In this document: positions 27,615 through 36,638 of the stretch, in pieces | Numbering within the stretch: position 1 is the first letter of the stretch | Layout: the number at the start of each line of letters is the position of its first letter | NCBI RefSeq assembly: GCF_009557055.1 | Contig: NZ_CP045649.1 | Location: forward strand, 1,215,501 to 1,279,500 | Source of the DNA: Nocardioides sp. dk884 | GTDB taxonomy: Bacteria; Actinomycetota; Actinomycetes; Propionibacteriales; Nocardioidaceae | DNA: 64,000 nt | Direction: 5' to 3' | Notes under the pieces: generated by a model | What the model saw: the letters and a program-made list of their open reading frames with translations, nothing else | Databases searched by the model: none | What the model was told of the DNA's origin: nothing | Made by a program: the position numbers and the translations under genes

Positions 27615-27687
27615 CGGGGCGTAGCGTAGTGGCTAGCGCGCCTGCTTTGGGAGCAGGAGATCGCAGGTTCGAGTCCTGTCGCCCCGA
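27615..27687 (+). tRNA. tRNA-Pro (anticodon TGG)
   Basis: A 73-base cloverleaf. The acceptor CGGGGCG pairs with CGCCCCG (27680-27686), discriminator A. The anticodon stem CCTGC/GCAGG encloses TTTGGGA, and the T loop is TTCGAGT. CCA is not encoded. It lies 48 bp after tRNA-Gly and just upstream of tig. Confidence 0.96.
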
Positions 27688-27758
27688 CGCACAGACCACA
27701 CCATCACCCACGGCGATCCTTGCGGGTCGCCATGAATCAGATTGACAGGAGACAGCCT

Positions 27759-29186
27759 GTGAAGAGCGCCGTCGAGACCTTGAGCCCGACCAGGGCCAAG
27801 CTGACCGTCGAGGTGCCCTTCGAGGAGCTCAAGCCGAGCCTCGACGCGGCGTACAAGCGGATCGCCCAGCAGATCAACGTCCCCGGCTTCCGCCGCGGGA
27901 AGGTGCCCCCGATGGTCATCGACCGTCAGGTGGGCCGTGCTGCGGTGCTCGACGAGGCCGTCAACGAGGTGCTCCCGAAGAAGTACGTCGAGGCGCTCGA
28001 GGCCAACTCTCTCCAGCCGCTCGCGCAGCCGGAGATCGAGGTGACCCGCTTCGAGGACAACGAGACCCTCGAGTTCACCGCCGAGGTCGACGTCAAGCCC
28101 GAGATCGAGCTGCCCGCCTACGACGGCCTCGAGGCCGAGGTCGACGACGTCGAGGTCTCCGACGAGGACGTCGAGGAGCAGGTCAAGGCGCTGCGTGAGC
28201 GCTTCGCGACCCTGCGTGACGTCGAGCGCCCCGCCGCCGACGGCGACTTCGTGGTGCTCGACCTCGTGGCGACCAAGGACGGCGAGACCGTCGACGGCGC
28301 CGAGGTCAGCGGCATGTCCTACCAGGTCGGTCGCGGCGGCATGATCGACGGCCTCGACGAGGCCCTGGTCGGCCTGTCGGCCGGCGAGGAGAAGGTCTTC
28401 ACCTCCGAGCTCGTCGGTGGCGACCTGGTCGGCCAGTCGGTCGAGGTGGCCGTCAAGGTGACTCAGGTCCAGGAGCAGGAGCTCCCCGAGTACGACGACG
28501 AGTTCGCCCAGCTCGCCTCGGAGTTCGACACCGTCGAGGAGCTCAGCGTCGACGTGCGCGAGCGCCTGGGCCGCGGCAAGCGCCTCGAGCAGGCCGCCGC
28601 CGCCCGCGACGCCGTCCTCGAGGCGCTGCTGGAGAAGGTCGAGATCCCGCTGCCCGAGAGCATCGTGACCGACGAGCTCAACGCGCGCCGCCAGAACATC
28701 GAGCAGCAGCTCGCCTACGCCGGCATCACGATGGAGAAGTACCTCGAGGACGAGGGCCAGACCATCGACGAGTTCGAGGCCGAGCTCGACCGCCGGGTCC
28801 GCGACGCGGTCGCCGCCCAGTTCATCCTGGACGAGATCGCGAAGAAGGAGGAGCTCGGTATCGACCAGAACGAGCTCACCCAGCACATGATCCGACGCGC
28901 CCAGCAGTCCGGCCAGGACCCGCAGGAGTTCGTCAACCACATGGTCGAGCACAACCACATCCCCGACCTCGTGCAGGAGATCCTGCGCGGCAAGGCGCTG
29001 GCGACCCTGGTCGAGGCGGCCGTGGTCAAGGACGCCTCCGGCAACGTGGTGGACCTGAAGAACCTGCGCCCCGACGGCTCCATCGGCGAGCCCGCCGACG
29101 AGAGCGACGAGGCGGCCGTCGAGCAGCCTGCCGACGACTCGGCCGACGAGGCGAAGGACGACGCGGAGAAGCCCGCCGACGCCTGA
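27759..29186 (+). CDS. tig: trigger factor, ribosome-associated chaperone and prolyl isomerase
   Basis: A 475-residue trigger factor that meets nascent chains at the ribosome exit. The ribosome-docking signature is VPGFRRGKVPP near residues 44-54; the FKBP-type isomerase domain spans about 150-245; the C-terminal chaperone arms reach about 430, followed by an acidic Glu/Asp/Ala tail. GTG 27759 has AGGAGA at 27747-27752; an ATG at 27732 (or a GTG/ATG further up) would add non-conserved residues. It precedes the clpP1-clpP2-clpX protease genes, the usual bacterial order. Confidence 0.96.
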   Translation: MKSAVETLSPTRAKLTVEVPFEELKPSLDAAYKRIAQQINVPGFRRGKVPPMVIDRQVGRAAVLDEAVNEVLPKKYVEALEANSLQPLAQPEIEVTRFEDNETLEFTAEVDVKPEIELPAYDGLEAEVDDVEVSDEDVEEQVKALRERFATLRDVERPAADGDFVVLDLVATKDGETVDGAEVSGMSYQVGRGGMIDGLDEALVGLSAGEEKVFTSELVGGDLVGQSVEVAVKVTQVQEQELPEYDDEFAQLASEFDTVEELSVDVRERLGRGKRLEQAAAARDAVLEALLEKVEIPLPESIVTDELNARRQNIEQQLAYAGITMEKYLEDEGQTIDEFEAELDRRVRDAVAAQFILDEIAKKEELGIDQNELTQHMIRRAQQSGQDPQEFVNHMVEHNHIPDLVQEILRGKALATLVEAAVVKDASGNVVDLKNLRPDGSIGEPADESDEAAVEQPADDSADEAKDDAEKPADA

Positions 29187-29205
29187 TCCTCCCAGCGACA
29201 CGACA

Positions 29206-29233
29206 GCGCCCTCCCGGTTCGCCGGGAGGGCGC
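29206..29233 (+). terminator. terminator of tig
   Basis: A 12-bp perfect stem (29206-29217 with 29222-29233) closed by a stable TTCG tetraloop, 20 bp after the tig stop. Confidence 0.75.
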
Positions 29234-29271
29234 TTCGCGTTGGTGCGCCCGGCGCGGGCGGGGACGAAATC

Positions 29272-29285
29272 CGCTGTCGGCGAAC
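29272..29285 (-). promoter_or_regulatory. ClgR binding site upstream of clpP1
   Basis: On the minus strand this reads GTTCGCCGACAGCG, with core CGCCGACAGCG matching the actinobacterial ClgR pattern CGCYNANRGCG. It is centred about 58 bases before the clpP1 start, suited to activation of the Clp protease genes by ClgR. The pattern is from memory of published ClgR work; the match is seen in the sequence. Confidence 0.65.
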
Positions 29286-29298
29286 AGTGGGGGATAGA

Positions 29299-29329
29299 CC
29301 GTGGAACTGTCCGGTCCACGGGCTAGGGT
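29299..29329 (+). promoter_or_regulatory. clpP1 promoter with dyad over the -35 region
   Basis: The -10 is TAGGGT at 29324-29329, six bases before GTG 29336 (leaderless). The -35 position holds GTGGAA (29301-29306). A 7-bp dyad, CCGTGGA/TCCACGG, spans 29299-29321 across it, so a second regulator or a GGAAC-type alternative sigma factor is possible. Confidence 0.5.
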
Positions 29330-29335
29330 CGCAGC

Positions 29336-29977
29336 GTGACCCAGAACTCGAGCCCCTCGTACGACCACCAGATGGGCGGTGGCGGCGGCATCAACGTCCT
29401 CGACGACCACATCTACCAGCGTCTGCTCCGCGAGCGCATCGTGTTCCTCGGTTCCGAGGTCCGCGACCAGAACGCCAACGCGATCTGCGCCCAGCTGCTG
29501 CTGCTGTCGGCGGAGGATCCCGAGGCCGACATCTTCTTGCACATCAACAGCCCCGGCGGCTCCGTCGACGCCGGCATGGCGATCTACGACACGATGAACT
29601 ACATCCCCAACGACGTCGCGACCGTCGGCATGGGCCTGGCCGCGTCGATGGGGCAGTTCCTGCTCTGCGCCGGCACCAAGGGCAAGCGCTACGCGCTGCC
29701 GCACGCCCGGATCATGATGCACCAGCCCTCCTCGGGCATGGGCGGCTCCGCCTCCGACATCAAGATCCAGGCCCAGCAGTCGCTGCACATCAAGAAGGTG
29801 CTGCTCCAGCTGATCTCCGAGCACACCGGCCAGAGCGTCGAGCAGGTCGAGGCCGATGCCGACCGCGACCGCTGGTTCACCGCCCAGGAGGCGCTCGAGT
29901 ACGGCCTGGTCGACAAGGTCGTCAAGAGCGCCCGCGAAGCCGCCGACGACGGCCGCCCGGCCCACACGAAGGACTGA
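29336..29977 (+). CDS. clpP1: ATP-dependent Clp protease proteolytic subunit 1
   Basis: A 213-residue serine protease subunit. The catalytic Ser is in [11 protein letters not shown], His in [11 protein letters not shown], and Asp in the later [10 protein letters not shown] region. Actinobacterial Clp protease is a mixed ClpP1P2 tetradecamer fed by ClpX or ClpC. The start is GTG 29336, directly after a TAGGGT -10 element. It is co-transcribed with clpP2, whose start lies four bases after this stop. Confidence 0.96.
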   Translation: MTQNSSPSYDHQMGGGGGINVLDDHIYQRLLRERIVFLGSEVRDQNANAICAQLLLLSAEDPEADIFLHINSPGGSVDAGMAIYDTMNYIPNDVATVGMGLAASMGQFLLCAGTKGKRYALPHARIMMHQPSSGMGGSASDIKIQAQQSLHIKKVLLQLISEHTGQSVEQVEADADRDRWFTAQEALEYGLVDKVVKSAREAADDGRPAHTKD

Positions 29978-29981
29978 CGAG

Positions 29982-30644
29982 ATGTCCCAGATGCCCCAGG
30001 GCGCACACAGCCCCGAGCTGAGCCCGTCGATGAACTACTACATCCCGCAGTGGGAGGAGCGCACGTCCTACGGCGTGCGTCGCATCGACCCCTACGCCAA
30101 GCTGTTCGAGGACCGCATCATCTACCTCGGCACGCCGATCTCCGACGACGTCGCCAACGCCGTCATCGCCCAGCTGCTGTGCCTGCAGTCGATGAACCCC
30201 GACCAGGACATCAGCATCTACATCAACAGCCCCGGTGGCTCCTTCACCGCGCTGACCGCCATCTACGACACGATCGGGTTCATCAAGCCCGACGTGCAGA
30301 CGGTGTGCATCGGCCAGGCCGCCTCCGCGGCCGCGGTGCTGCTGGCCGCCGGCGCCCCCGGCAAGCGCCTGGCGCTGCCGAACAGCCGGATCCTCATCCA
30401 CCAGCCCTACACCGAGGGCACGTTCGGCCAGACCTCCGACATCGAGATCCAGGCCAACGAGATCCTGCGCATGCGCGAGCTGCTGGAGTCGATGCTCGCC
30501 AAGCACAGCGGCCGGCCGATCGAGGAGGTCAGCCGCGACATCGAGCGCGACAAGATCCTCACCGCTGACGCGGCCGTCGAGTACGGGCTGATCGACTCGG
30601 TGCTCGAGTCGCTCAAGACCAGCCCGGTCCTCACCGCTCCCTGA
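29982..30644 (+). CDS. clpP2: ATP-dependent Clp protease proteolytic subunit 2
   Basis: A 220-residue ClpP paralogue. The catalytic Ser is in GQAASAAAVLLAAG and His in RILIHQPYTEG. The N-terminal 30 residues (MSQMPQGAHSP to YYIPQWEERT) are a propeptide-like extension seen in actinobacterial ClpP2. ATG 29982 has GAAGGA eight bases upstream, inside the end of clpP1. The two subunits form one hetero-oligomeric protease. Confidence 0.96.
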   Translation: MSQMPQGAHSPELSPSMNYYIPQWEERTSYGVRRIDPYAKLFEDRIIYLGTPISDDVANAVIAQLLCLQSMNPDQDISIYINSPGGSFTALTAIYDTIGFIKPDVQTVCIGQAASAAAVLLAAGAPGKRLALPNSRILIHQPYTEGTFGQTSDIEIQANEILRMRELLESMLAKHSGRPIEEVSRDIERDKILTADAAVEYGLIDSVLESLKTSPVLTAP

Positions 30645-30666
30645 TCACCCACCAGGTCGGTACGCC

Positions 30667-30705
30667 GTGTCCGGGTCCCTCGCGGGGCCCGGCACGGGGT
30701 ACCGT
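30667..30705 (+). promoter_or_regulatory. hairpin and promoter between clpP2 and clpX
   Basis: A 12-bp stem with one bulge (30667-30679 with 30684-30695) immediately precedes a -10 element TACCGT at 30700-30705. The hairpin can terminate the clpP transcript and TACCGT can start a separate clpX transcript with a leader of about 32 bases. Confidence 0.5.
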
Positions 30706-30743
30706 CGTCGAAGTTTCGCTCGCGTTGAGGAGGATGACCGTCC

Positions 30744-32024
30744 GTGGCACGTATCGGTGACGGTGGCGACCTGTTGAAGTGTTCCTTCTGCGGGAAGAGC
30801 CAGAAGCAGGTCAAGAAGCTGATCGCGGGCCCCGGGGTCTACATCTGCGACGAGTGCATCGATCTGTGCAACGAGATCATCGAGGAGGAGCTGAGCGAGG
30901 GCGCCGAGGTCAGCCTCGAGGAGCTGCCCAAGCCCCACGAGATCTTCGAGTTCCTCAACTCCTACGTGATCGGCCAGGAGCAGGCGAAGAAGTCGCTCGC
31001 CGTGGCCGTCTACAACCACTACAAGCGCGTCCAGGCCGGTCTCCAGCCCGCCTCGGGCAAGCACAGCAAGGAAGAGGCCGTCGAGGTCGCGAAGTCCAAC
31101 ATCCTCGTGGTGGGACCGACCGGCTGCGGCAAGACCTACCTCGCCCAGACGCTGGCGCGCATGCTCAACGTCCCGTTCGCCATCGCGGACGCCACGGCGC
31201 TGACCGAGGCGGGCTACGTCGGCGAGGACGTCGAGAACATCCTGCTCAAGCTGATCCAGGCCGCCGACTACGACGTCAAGAAGGCCGAGACCGGGATCAT
31301 CTACATCGACGAGATCGACAAGGTCGCCCGCAAGGCGGAGAACCCCTCGATCACGCGCGACGTCTCCGGTGAGGGCGTGCAGCAGGCGCTGCTGAAGATC
31401 ATCGAGGGCACCACGGCCTCGGTGCCGCCGCAGGGCGGGCGCAAGCACCCGCACCAGGAGTTCATCCAGATCGACACGACGAACATCTTGTTCATCGTGG
31501 GCGGCGCGTTCGCCGGGCTCGAGAACATCATCGAGCAGCGGGTCGGCAAGAAGACCCTCGGCTTCACCGCGGAGGTCCGCGGCGAGGCCCAGCGCGACTC
31601 CGACGACCTGCTGGCGCTGGTGCGTCCCGAGGACCTCACCAAGTTCGGCCTGATCCCCGAGTTCATCGGGCGCCTGCCGCTGATCGCGAGCGTCACCAAG
31701 CTCGACCAGGCAGCGCTGGTGCAGATCCTCACCGAGCCCCGCAACGCGCTGGTGAAGCAGTACCAGAAGCTCTTCGAGCTCGACGGCGTCGAGCTGGAGT
31801 TCACCGACGACGCGATCGCCTCCATCGCCGACAAGGCCATGGAGCGCGGCACCGGCGCGCGCGGGCTGCGCGCGATCATCGAGGAGGTCCTCCTCCAGGT
31901 GATGTACGACGTGCCCTCGCGCGGCGACGTCGCGAAGGTCGTCGTGACCGGCGAGGTCGTCTCCGGCGCGGAGGCGCCCACCCTGGTGCCGCGCGCGGCG
32001 GAGAAGAAGAAGAAGTCCGCCTGA
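30744..32024 (+). CDS. clpX: ATP-dependent Clp protease ATPase subunit ClpX
   Basis: A 426-residue AAA+ unfoldase that feeds substrates to ClpP1P2. The N-terminal zinc domain has Cys13, Cys16, Cys35 and Cys38 (CSFC and CDEC). Walker A is GPTGCGKT near residue 125, Walker B is IIYIDEID, and the ClpP-docking IGF-type loop lies in the region around residue 265-280. GTG 30744 has GAGGAGG at 30727-30733, ten bases away. The tail ends in a run of Lys. A long hairpin separates it from convergent valS. Confidence 0.97.
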   Translation: MARIGDGGDLLKCSFCGKSQKQVKKLIAGPGVYICDECIDLCNEIIEEELSEGAEVSLEELPKPHEIFEFLNSYVIGQEQAKKSLAVAVYNHYKRVQAGLQPASGKHSKEEAVEVAKSNILVVGPTGCGKTYLAQTLARMLNVPFAIADATALTEAGYVGEDVENILLKLIQAADYDVKKAETGIIYIDEIDKVARKAENPSITRDVSGEGVQQALLKIIEGTTASVPPQGGRKHPHQEFIQIDTTNILFIVGGAFAGLENIIEQRVGKKTLGFTAEVRGEAQRDSDDLLALVRPEDLTKFGLIPEFIGRLPLIASVTKLDQAALVQILTEPRNALVKQYQKLFELDGVELEFTDDAIASIADKAMERGTGARGLRAIIEEVLLQVMYDVPSRGDVAKVVVTGEVVSGAEAPTLVPRAAEKKKKSA

Positions 32025-32070
32025 GCCTGTCCGGGCTGCACGCGCGCCGTCGCGGCAGCGGACACAGCAA

Positions 32071-32120
32071 GGGCCGCGGCCGGCACTAGGACGCCCAGGC
32101 GTCCGTGCCGACCGCGGCCC
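32071..32120. terminator. long bidirectional hairpin between clpX and valS
   Basis: Three stacked stems: 32071-32079 with 32112-32120, 32081-32086 with 32105-32110, and 32089-32095 with 32098-32104, with one mismatch between the outer stems. It lies between convergent stop codons. Confidence 0.75.
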
Positions 32121-32146
32121 TCAGCGGCTGCGGTGCGGGGGCGGGG

Positions 32147-34768
32147 TCAGCCCTGCTCCTCCACGGGCGCGAGCTCGGCGGTGACGTCCAGCTCGCTCGC
32201 CTCGGCCGACTCGGTGAACACCAGCTCGCCGGTGATCTTGCCGGTCTTGCGCAGGTCCTCGGTCGCCAGCGCCGCGGCCCGGACGAGCTCGGCCGGTCCG
32301 GTGACCTCAACGCGCGAGAGCTGCGCGCGCATCGAGACCTTGGCCTGGGACTTGGCGCCGCGGATGCCGGCGAGCACCGAGGCGACCGCGTCGACGGTGG
32401 CCGGGTCGGCGGCGGCCGCGGCACCCAGGTCGAGCTCGGTCGGCCAGGAGGCGAGGTGCACGGAGCCCTCGCGCCACCACGACCAGACCTCCTCGGTCAC
32501 GTAGGGCAGGAACGGCGCGAGCAGCCGGAGCTGGACCTCGAGGGCGATCGCCAAGGTGGCCTTGGCCGACGCGGTGGCCGCGCCGCCGTCCTCGGCGTAC
32601 GCCCGCTCCTTGACCAGCTCCAGGTAGTCGTCGCAGAACTCCCAGAAGAACTTCTCCACGGCCTCGAGGGCGGTGGTGTAGTCGTAGGCGTCGAAGGCCT
32701 CGGTGGCCTTGCGGATCACCAGCGCGAGGCGGCCCAGGAGTGCGCAGTCGAGCGGCTCGGAGACCTCGAAGGCGTTCAGCGAGGTGGCGCCCACGCCGCC
32801 GATGACGAACTTCGAGGCGTTGAGGACCTTCATCGCCAGCCGGCGTCCGACCTTCATCTGGCTCTCGTCGAACGGCGAGTCCAGGCCGGGGCGCGACATC
32901 GCCGCGCGCCAGCGCACCGCGTCGGCGCCGAACTTGTCGAGGATCTCGGTCGGGACCACCACGTTGCCCTTGGACTTCGACATCTTCTTGCGGTCGGGGT
33001 CGACGACGAAGCCGGAGATCAGCGCGTGGCTCCACGGGGTGACGCCGTGCTCGAAGTGCGCGCGCACCACGCGGGAGAACAGCCAGGTGCGGATGATGTC
33101 GTGGGCCTGGGTGGCCAGGTCCATCGGGAAGACCCGCTGGAACAGGTCGTCGTCGGACCCCCAGCCGCCGGCGATCTGCGGGGTGAGCGAGGAGGTCGCC
33201 CAGGTGTCCATGACGTCGGGGTCGCCGATGAAGCCGCCGGGCTTGCCGCGCTGCTCGGGGTCGTAGCCGCGCGGGGCGTCGGTCGAGGGGTCCACCGGCA
33301 GCTCGGCCTCGGTGGGCAGCAGCGGGTGGGCGTAGTCGGGCTCGCCCTCGGCGTCGAGGGGGTACCAGACCGGGAACGGGATGCCGAAGAACCGCTGGCG
33401 CGAGATCAGCCAGTCGCCGTTGAGGCCGCCGACCCAGTTGTCGTAGCGGTGCTTCATGTAGCCGGGGACCCAGGTGATGTCGTTGCCGCGGTCGACCAGC
33501 TCGGTGCGCAGCGCGGTGTCGCGGCCACCGTTGCGGATGTACCACTGGCGGGTGGCGACGATCTCGAGCGGCTTGTCGCCCTTCTCGTAGAAGTTCGTCA
33601 TCCGCTGCGTCGGCTTCGGCTCGCCGTCCAGGTCGCCGGACTCGCGCAGCTTGGCCACCATCGCCTCGCGGGCGCTGAAGGCGGTCTTGCCGGCCAGGTC
33701 GGCGTACGCCGCGGCGGCCGGCTCGTGGGCGAGCCACTCCGGGGTCTCGCGCAGCAGGCGACCGTCGCGGCCCATCACGGTGCGGACCGGCAGCTGCAGC
33801 TCGCGCCACCACTGCACGTCGGTGAGGTCGCCGAAGGTGCAGCACATCGCGATGCCGGCGCCCTTGTCCATCTCGGCGGCCGGGTGGGCCAGCACGGGGA
33901 TCTCCACGCCGAACACCGGGCTGGTGACGGTGGTGCCGAACAGGGCGGCGTACCGCTCGTCGTCGGGGTGCGCGATCAGCGCGACCACGGCCGGGATCAG
34001 CTCGGGGCGGGTGGTCTCGATGTGGATCGGCTCGCCGTCGGGGCGGTGGAACGCGACGCGGTGGTAGGCGCCGGCGTACTCACGGGCCTCGAGCTCGGCC
34101 TGGGCGACGGCGGTCTGGAAGGTGACGTCCCAGAGGGTCGGCGCCTCCTGGAGGTAGGCCTCGCCGCGGGCGAAGTTGCGCAGGAACGCGCGCTGGCTGG
34201 CGGTCTGCGCCTTCGGGCCGATCGTCGTGTAGTGCTGCTTCCAGTCCACCGACAGGCCGAGGGTGCGCCACAGCGACTCGAAGACCTGCTCGTCCTCGAC
34301 GACGAGGCGCTCGCAGAGCTCGACGAAGTTGGGCCGGCTGATCGGCACCTGGCGCTTGGGGTCCGGCTTGGCCGGCGGGGTGAAGTCGGGGTCGTAGGGC
34401 AGCGAGGGGTCGCACCGCACGCCGAAGTAGTTCTGCACCCGGCGCTCGGTGGGCAGGCCGTTGTCGTCCCAGCCCATCGGGTAGAAGACGGTCTTGCCCT
34501 GCATACGCTGGTAGCGCGCGATCAGGTCGGTGTGGGTGTAGGAGAAGACGTGGCCCACGTGCAGGCTGCCGCTGACCGTGGGCGGCGGGGTGTCGATGGA
34601 GTAGACGTTGCTGCGGGGCTGGGTGCGGTCGAAGGCGTAGGTGTCCTGCTCCTTCCACCGCTGCGACCACCGGCCCTCGAGGCCCTCCAGCGCAGGCTTC
34701 TCCGGTACGACGACCGCGCGAGGAGCGCTGGTCGTGTCAGGGGCCTGGTCGTGCGGGGTCTCGGTCAT
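32147..34768 (-). CDS. valS: valyl-tRNA synthetase
   Basis: An 873-residue class Ia synthetase charging and editing tRNA-Val. The HIGH motif is in [16 protein letters not shown], the editing (CP1) domain fills about residues 190-440, and KMSKS is in [12 protein letters not shown]. Some C-terminal features (anticodon domain [12 protein letters not shown], short coil) fit the shorter actinobacterial type. ATG 34768 is preceded by TAGGAT and seven bases, with no ribosome site; upstream in-frame codons back to 35086 lie inside the divergent GNAT gene and are not used. Confidence 0.96.
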   Translation of the reverse strand: MTETPHDQAPDTTSAPRAVVVPEKPALEGLEGRWSQRWKEQDTYAFDRTQPRSNVYSIDTPPPTVSGSLHVGHVFSYTHTDLIARYQRMQGKTVFYPMGWDDNGLPTERRVQNYFGVRCDPSLPYDPDFTPPAKPDPKRQVPISRPNFVELCERLVVEDEQVFESLWRTLGLSVDWKQHYTTIGPKAQTASQRAFLRNFARGEAYLQEAPTLWDVTFQTAVAQAELEAREYAGAYHRVAFHRPDGEPIHIETTRPELIPAVVALIAHPDDERYAALFGTTVTSPVFGVEIPVLAHPAAEMDKGAGIAMCCTFGDLTDVQWWRELQLPVRTVMGRDGRLLRETPEWLAHEPAAAAYADLAGKTAFSAREAMVAKLRESGDLDGEPKPTQRMTNFYEKGDKPLEIVATRQWYIRNGGRDTALRTELVDRGNDITWVPGYMKHRYDNWVGGLNGDWLISRQRFFGIPFPVWYPLDAEGEPDYAHPLLPTEAELPVDPSTDAPRGYDPEQRGKPGGFIGDPDVMDTWATSSLTPQIAGGWGSDDDLFQRVFPMDLATQAHDIIRTWLFSRVVRAHFEHGVTPWSHALISGFVVDPDRKKMSKSKGNVVVPTEILDKFGADAVRWRAAMSRPGLDSPFDESQMKVGRRLAMKVLNASKFVIGGVGATSLNAFEVSEPLDCALLGRLALVIRKATEAFDAYDYTTALEAVEKFFWEFCDDYLELVKERAYAEDGGAATASAKATLAIALEVQLRLLAPFLPYVTEEVWSWWREGSVHLASWPTELDLGAAAAADPATVDAVASVLAGIRGAKSQAKVSMRAQLSRVEVTGPAELVRAAALATEDLRKTGKITGELVFTESAEASELDVTAELAPVEEQG

Positions 34769-34775
34769 GGACGAA

Positions 34776-34781
34776 ATCCTA
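34776..34781 (-). promoter_or_regulatory. leaderless -10 element of valS
   Basis: TAGGAT on the minus strand, seven bases before ATG 34768. Confidence 0.6.
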
Positions 34782-34847
34782 GAGCGAGCGACCTCACCTG
34801 CGAAAACCGGTTGCCGCGGGGGTCGCCGGCGGTCAAGGTCTGGGTCC

Positions 34848-35792
34848 ATGAGCGAGGAACCGCCGGTCACGTCCGTCGGCGACCCGGGGGCGCCGGTCGT
34901 CGAGCTCTTCGAGGACCCCGCGGCGTTCCTGGCCGTCGCGGAGCACGTCCTCGGCGCCGATCCGGTGCTCACGACGGTGATGGCCACGGTGACCCGGCGC
35001 GCGGTCGAGCACGGCGGCGTCGTCTCCTCCGGACCGGTGTGGTGGGCGGCGGTCCGGGCGTCCCCGGGAGAGGGGGCGCCGGTCATCGGGGTGGCGATGC
35101 GGACCCTGCCGGTCCCGCCGTACTGGCTCTACGTGCTGCCGATGCCGCCCGAGGCGGCGCGCGCGCTCGCCCGGGCGCTGCACGCCCGTGGCGAGGAGGT
35201 CACGGCCGTCAACGGCGCCGCCCCCGCGGCCCGTGACCTGGCCGAGGAGCTCGCCCGGCTGAACGGCGGGGTGGTGCGGGTCGAGGAGCACGTGCGGCTG
35301 CACCTGCTCGGCGACCTCCTCGAGCCCGCGCCGGTGCCGGGCCGGCTGCGCGTGGCCGACCAGCGCGACCTCGCGCTGGCGCTGGAATGGTTCGCGGCCT
35401 TCGAGGGCGACGCGGCACGCCAGGCCGGGCGCGAGCCGCAGCCGACCCCGCCGGAGCTGATCGACGTGGACGCGATGCGCCAGCGGATCGCGCAGGGCCG
35501 GGTGTGGCTGTGGGAGGACGAGCAGGGTCGGGTGGTGCACCTGAGCGCCGCCAACCCGCCGGCGTTCGGCGTCGCCCGGGTCGGTCCGGTGTACACGCCG
35601 GCCGAGCAGCGCGGCCGGGGCTGGGCGAGCAACGCGGTCGCCGAGGTCGCGCGGATGCTGCGCGCACAGGGCCACGAGGTGTGCCTGTTCACCGACCAGG
35701 CCAACCCGACGTCGAACAGGATCTACGCCGCGCTCGGGTTCCGCCCGGTCGTCGACATGGAGAACCTGCGCATCGAACGTCAGCCGCGGTAG
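34848..35792 (+). CDS. GNAT-family N-acetyltransferase with N-terminal extension
   Basis: A 314-residue protein. Residues 170-310 form a GNAT acetyl-CoA-binding domain: [21 protein letters not shown] is motif A with the pyrophosphate loop QRGRGW, and [19 protein letters not shown] is motif B. The first 160 residues are a divergent, partly GNAT-like half, as in two-lobed acetyltransferases. The substrate is unknown. ATG 34848 was chosen as the first Met after the valS promoter. Its last 13 bases overlap tail to tail with the flavoprotein gene on the other strand. Confidence 0.85.
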   Translation: MSEEPPVTSVGDPGAPVVELFEDPAAFLAVAEHVLGADPVLTTVMATVTRRAVEHGGVVSSGPVWWAAVRASPGEGAPVIGVAMRTLPVPPYWLYVLPMPPEAARALARALHARGEEVTAVNGAAPAARDLAEELARLNGGVVRVEEHVRLHLLGDLLEPAPVPGRLRVADQRDLALALEWFAAFEGDAARQAGREPQPTPPELIDVDAMRQRIAQGRVWLWEDEQGRVVHLSAANPPAFGVARVGPVYTPAEQRGRGWASNAVAEVARMLRAQGHEVCLFTDQANPTSNRIYAALGFRPVVDMENLRIERQPR

Positions 35793-36577
35793 GGCTTGGC
35801 CGACCCCTCCGCGATCCCCTTGCGGATCTTCTTCTCCACCATCGCCGCGACCCGGTTGGGCAGCCGGGGCACCGGTGCGTCGCTGAACCAGTCGGCCTCG
35901 AACCAGCCGCGCTCGTGCCAGTACGCCGCGTCGACCGGGCCCTCCTCGCGCCCGCCCTCGACCAGCAGCCGGGCGACCCGGAAGCCGATCAGGTCGGCGG
36001 TGCTCGGCTTCGGCTCGACCGGGTTGGTCGCCGCCTCGCGCAACGTGCCGGCCAGGTCCTCGAGCGCGGCGTCCACCTTCGCCCGGTAGGGCGCCTTGGC
36101 CAGTCCGGGGCCGTTGACGCCGAGCTGGCCGACGGTGTGGAAGCCCCAGCGGCGCACCGCGGTCTGCAGGTAGCCCAGGGCGGCGTCGTGGCCCGCGCCC
36201 GCGGCGGTGGACAGCAGGGCGGCCGGCTTGCCGACGTACGCCGGGCGGTGGATGAGGTAGGCGAAGTGGTCGACGAAGCGCTTCATCGTCGCCGAGACGT
36301 GGAAGGAGTGCACCGGGGTCGCGAAGAGCACCAGGTCGGCGTCGTCCATCACCGCCCGCGCGGGCGCCGCGCGGTCGTAGGAGGGGCAGGCCTGCTCGCC
36401 CTCGGTCATGCAGGCCAGGCACGCCGGGCAGCTCGGGCCGAGCGCGAGGTCGTCGGTGGCCACGGCGCCCACCTCGACCGGCCCGTGGCCGCGCATCCGC
36501 TCGACCAGCTCCTCGACCATGCGGCCGGTGGTCCCCGCCGTGCCGTGCCCCGTCCCCATCACCACGCCCAGGCGCAT
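35780..36577 (-). CDS. NADPH-dependent FMN reductase / flavodoxin-like protein
   Basis: A 265-residue flavodoxin-fold protein of the NADPH-dependent FMN reductase group. The FMN phosphate loop region is VVMGTGHGTAGTTGRM; a four-cysteine stretch CPACLACMTEGEQACP near residues 50-65 resembles that of iron-sulfur flavoproteins; FATPVHSFHVSATMKRFVD is the flavin-contact strand. It probably transfers electrons to a quinone or small molecule. ATG 36577 has an AGAGGAG ribosome site on the minus strand, with a short AT-rich promoter/operator region upstream. It may be co-transcribed with the dehydrogenase gene 61 bp upstream but has its own control region. Confidence 0.8.
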   Translation of the reverse strand: MRLGVVMGTGHGTAGTTGRMVEELVERMRGHGPVEVGAVATDDLALGPSCPACLACMTEGEQACPSYDRAAPARAVMDDADLVLFATPVHSFHVSATMKRFVDHFAYLIHRPAYVGKPAALLSTAAGAGHDAALGYLQTAVRRWGFHTVGQLGVNGPGLAKAPYRAKVDAALEDLAGTLREAATNPVEPKPSTADLIGFRVARLLVEGGREEGPVDAAYWHERGWFEADWFSDAPVPRLPNRVAAMVEKKIRKGIAEGSAKPYRG

Positions 36578-36600
36578 GCCGGACTCCTCTCGTCGAGGAG

Positions 36601-36617
36601 TTGTATATCGTATAAAT
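36601..36617 (-). promoter_or_regulatory. AT-rich promoter/operator of the flavoprotein gene
   Basis: The plus strand reads TTGTATATCGTATAAAT, an imperfect dyad (TATA-TCG-TATA) and the most AT-rich patch in this part of the window. On the minus strand it holds a plausible -10 (TATACG or TACGAT), so a bound dimer would block transcription. The half-site resembles GntR-type operators; the regulator is not in the window. Confidence 0.5.
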
Positions 36618-36638
36618 GCGTGCGCGGAGGGCGGCGCC

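Noticed and set aside
32105..35236. A 1043-codon plus-strand frame opposite valS
   Set aside because: Antisense shadow with biased composition; valS on the minus strand has all synthetase motifs.
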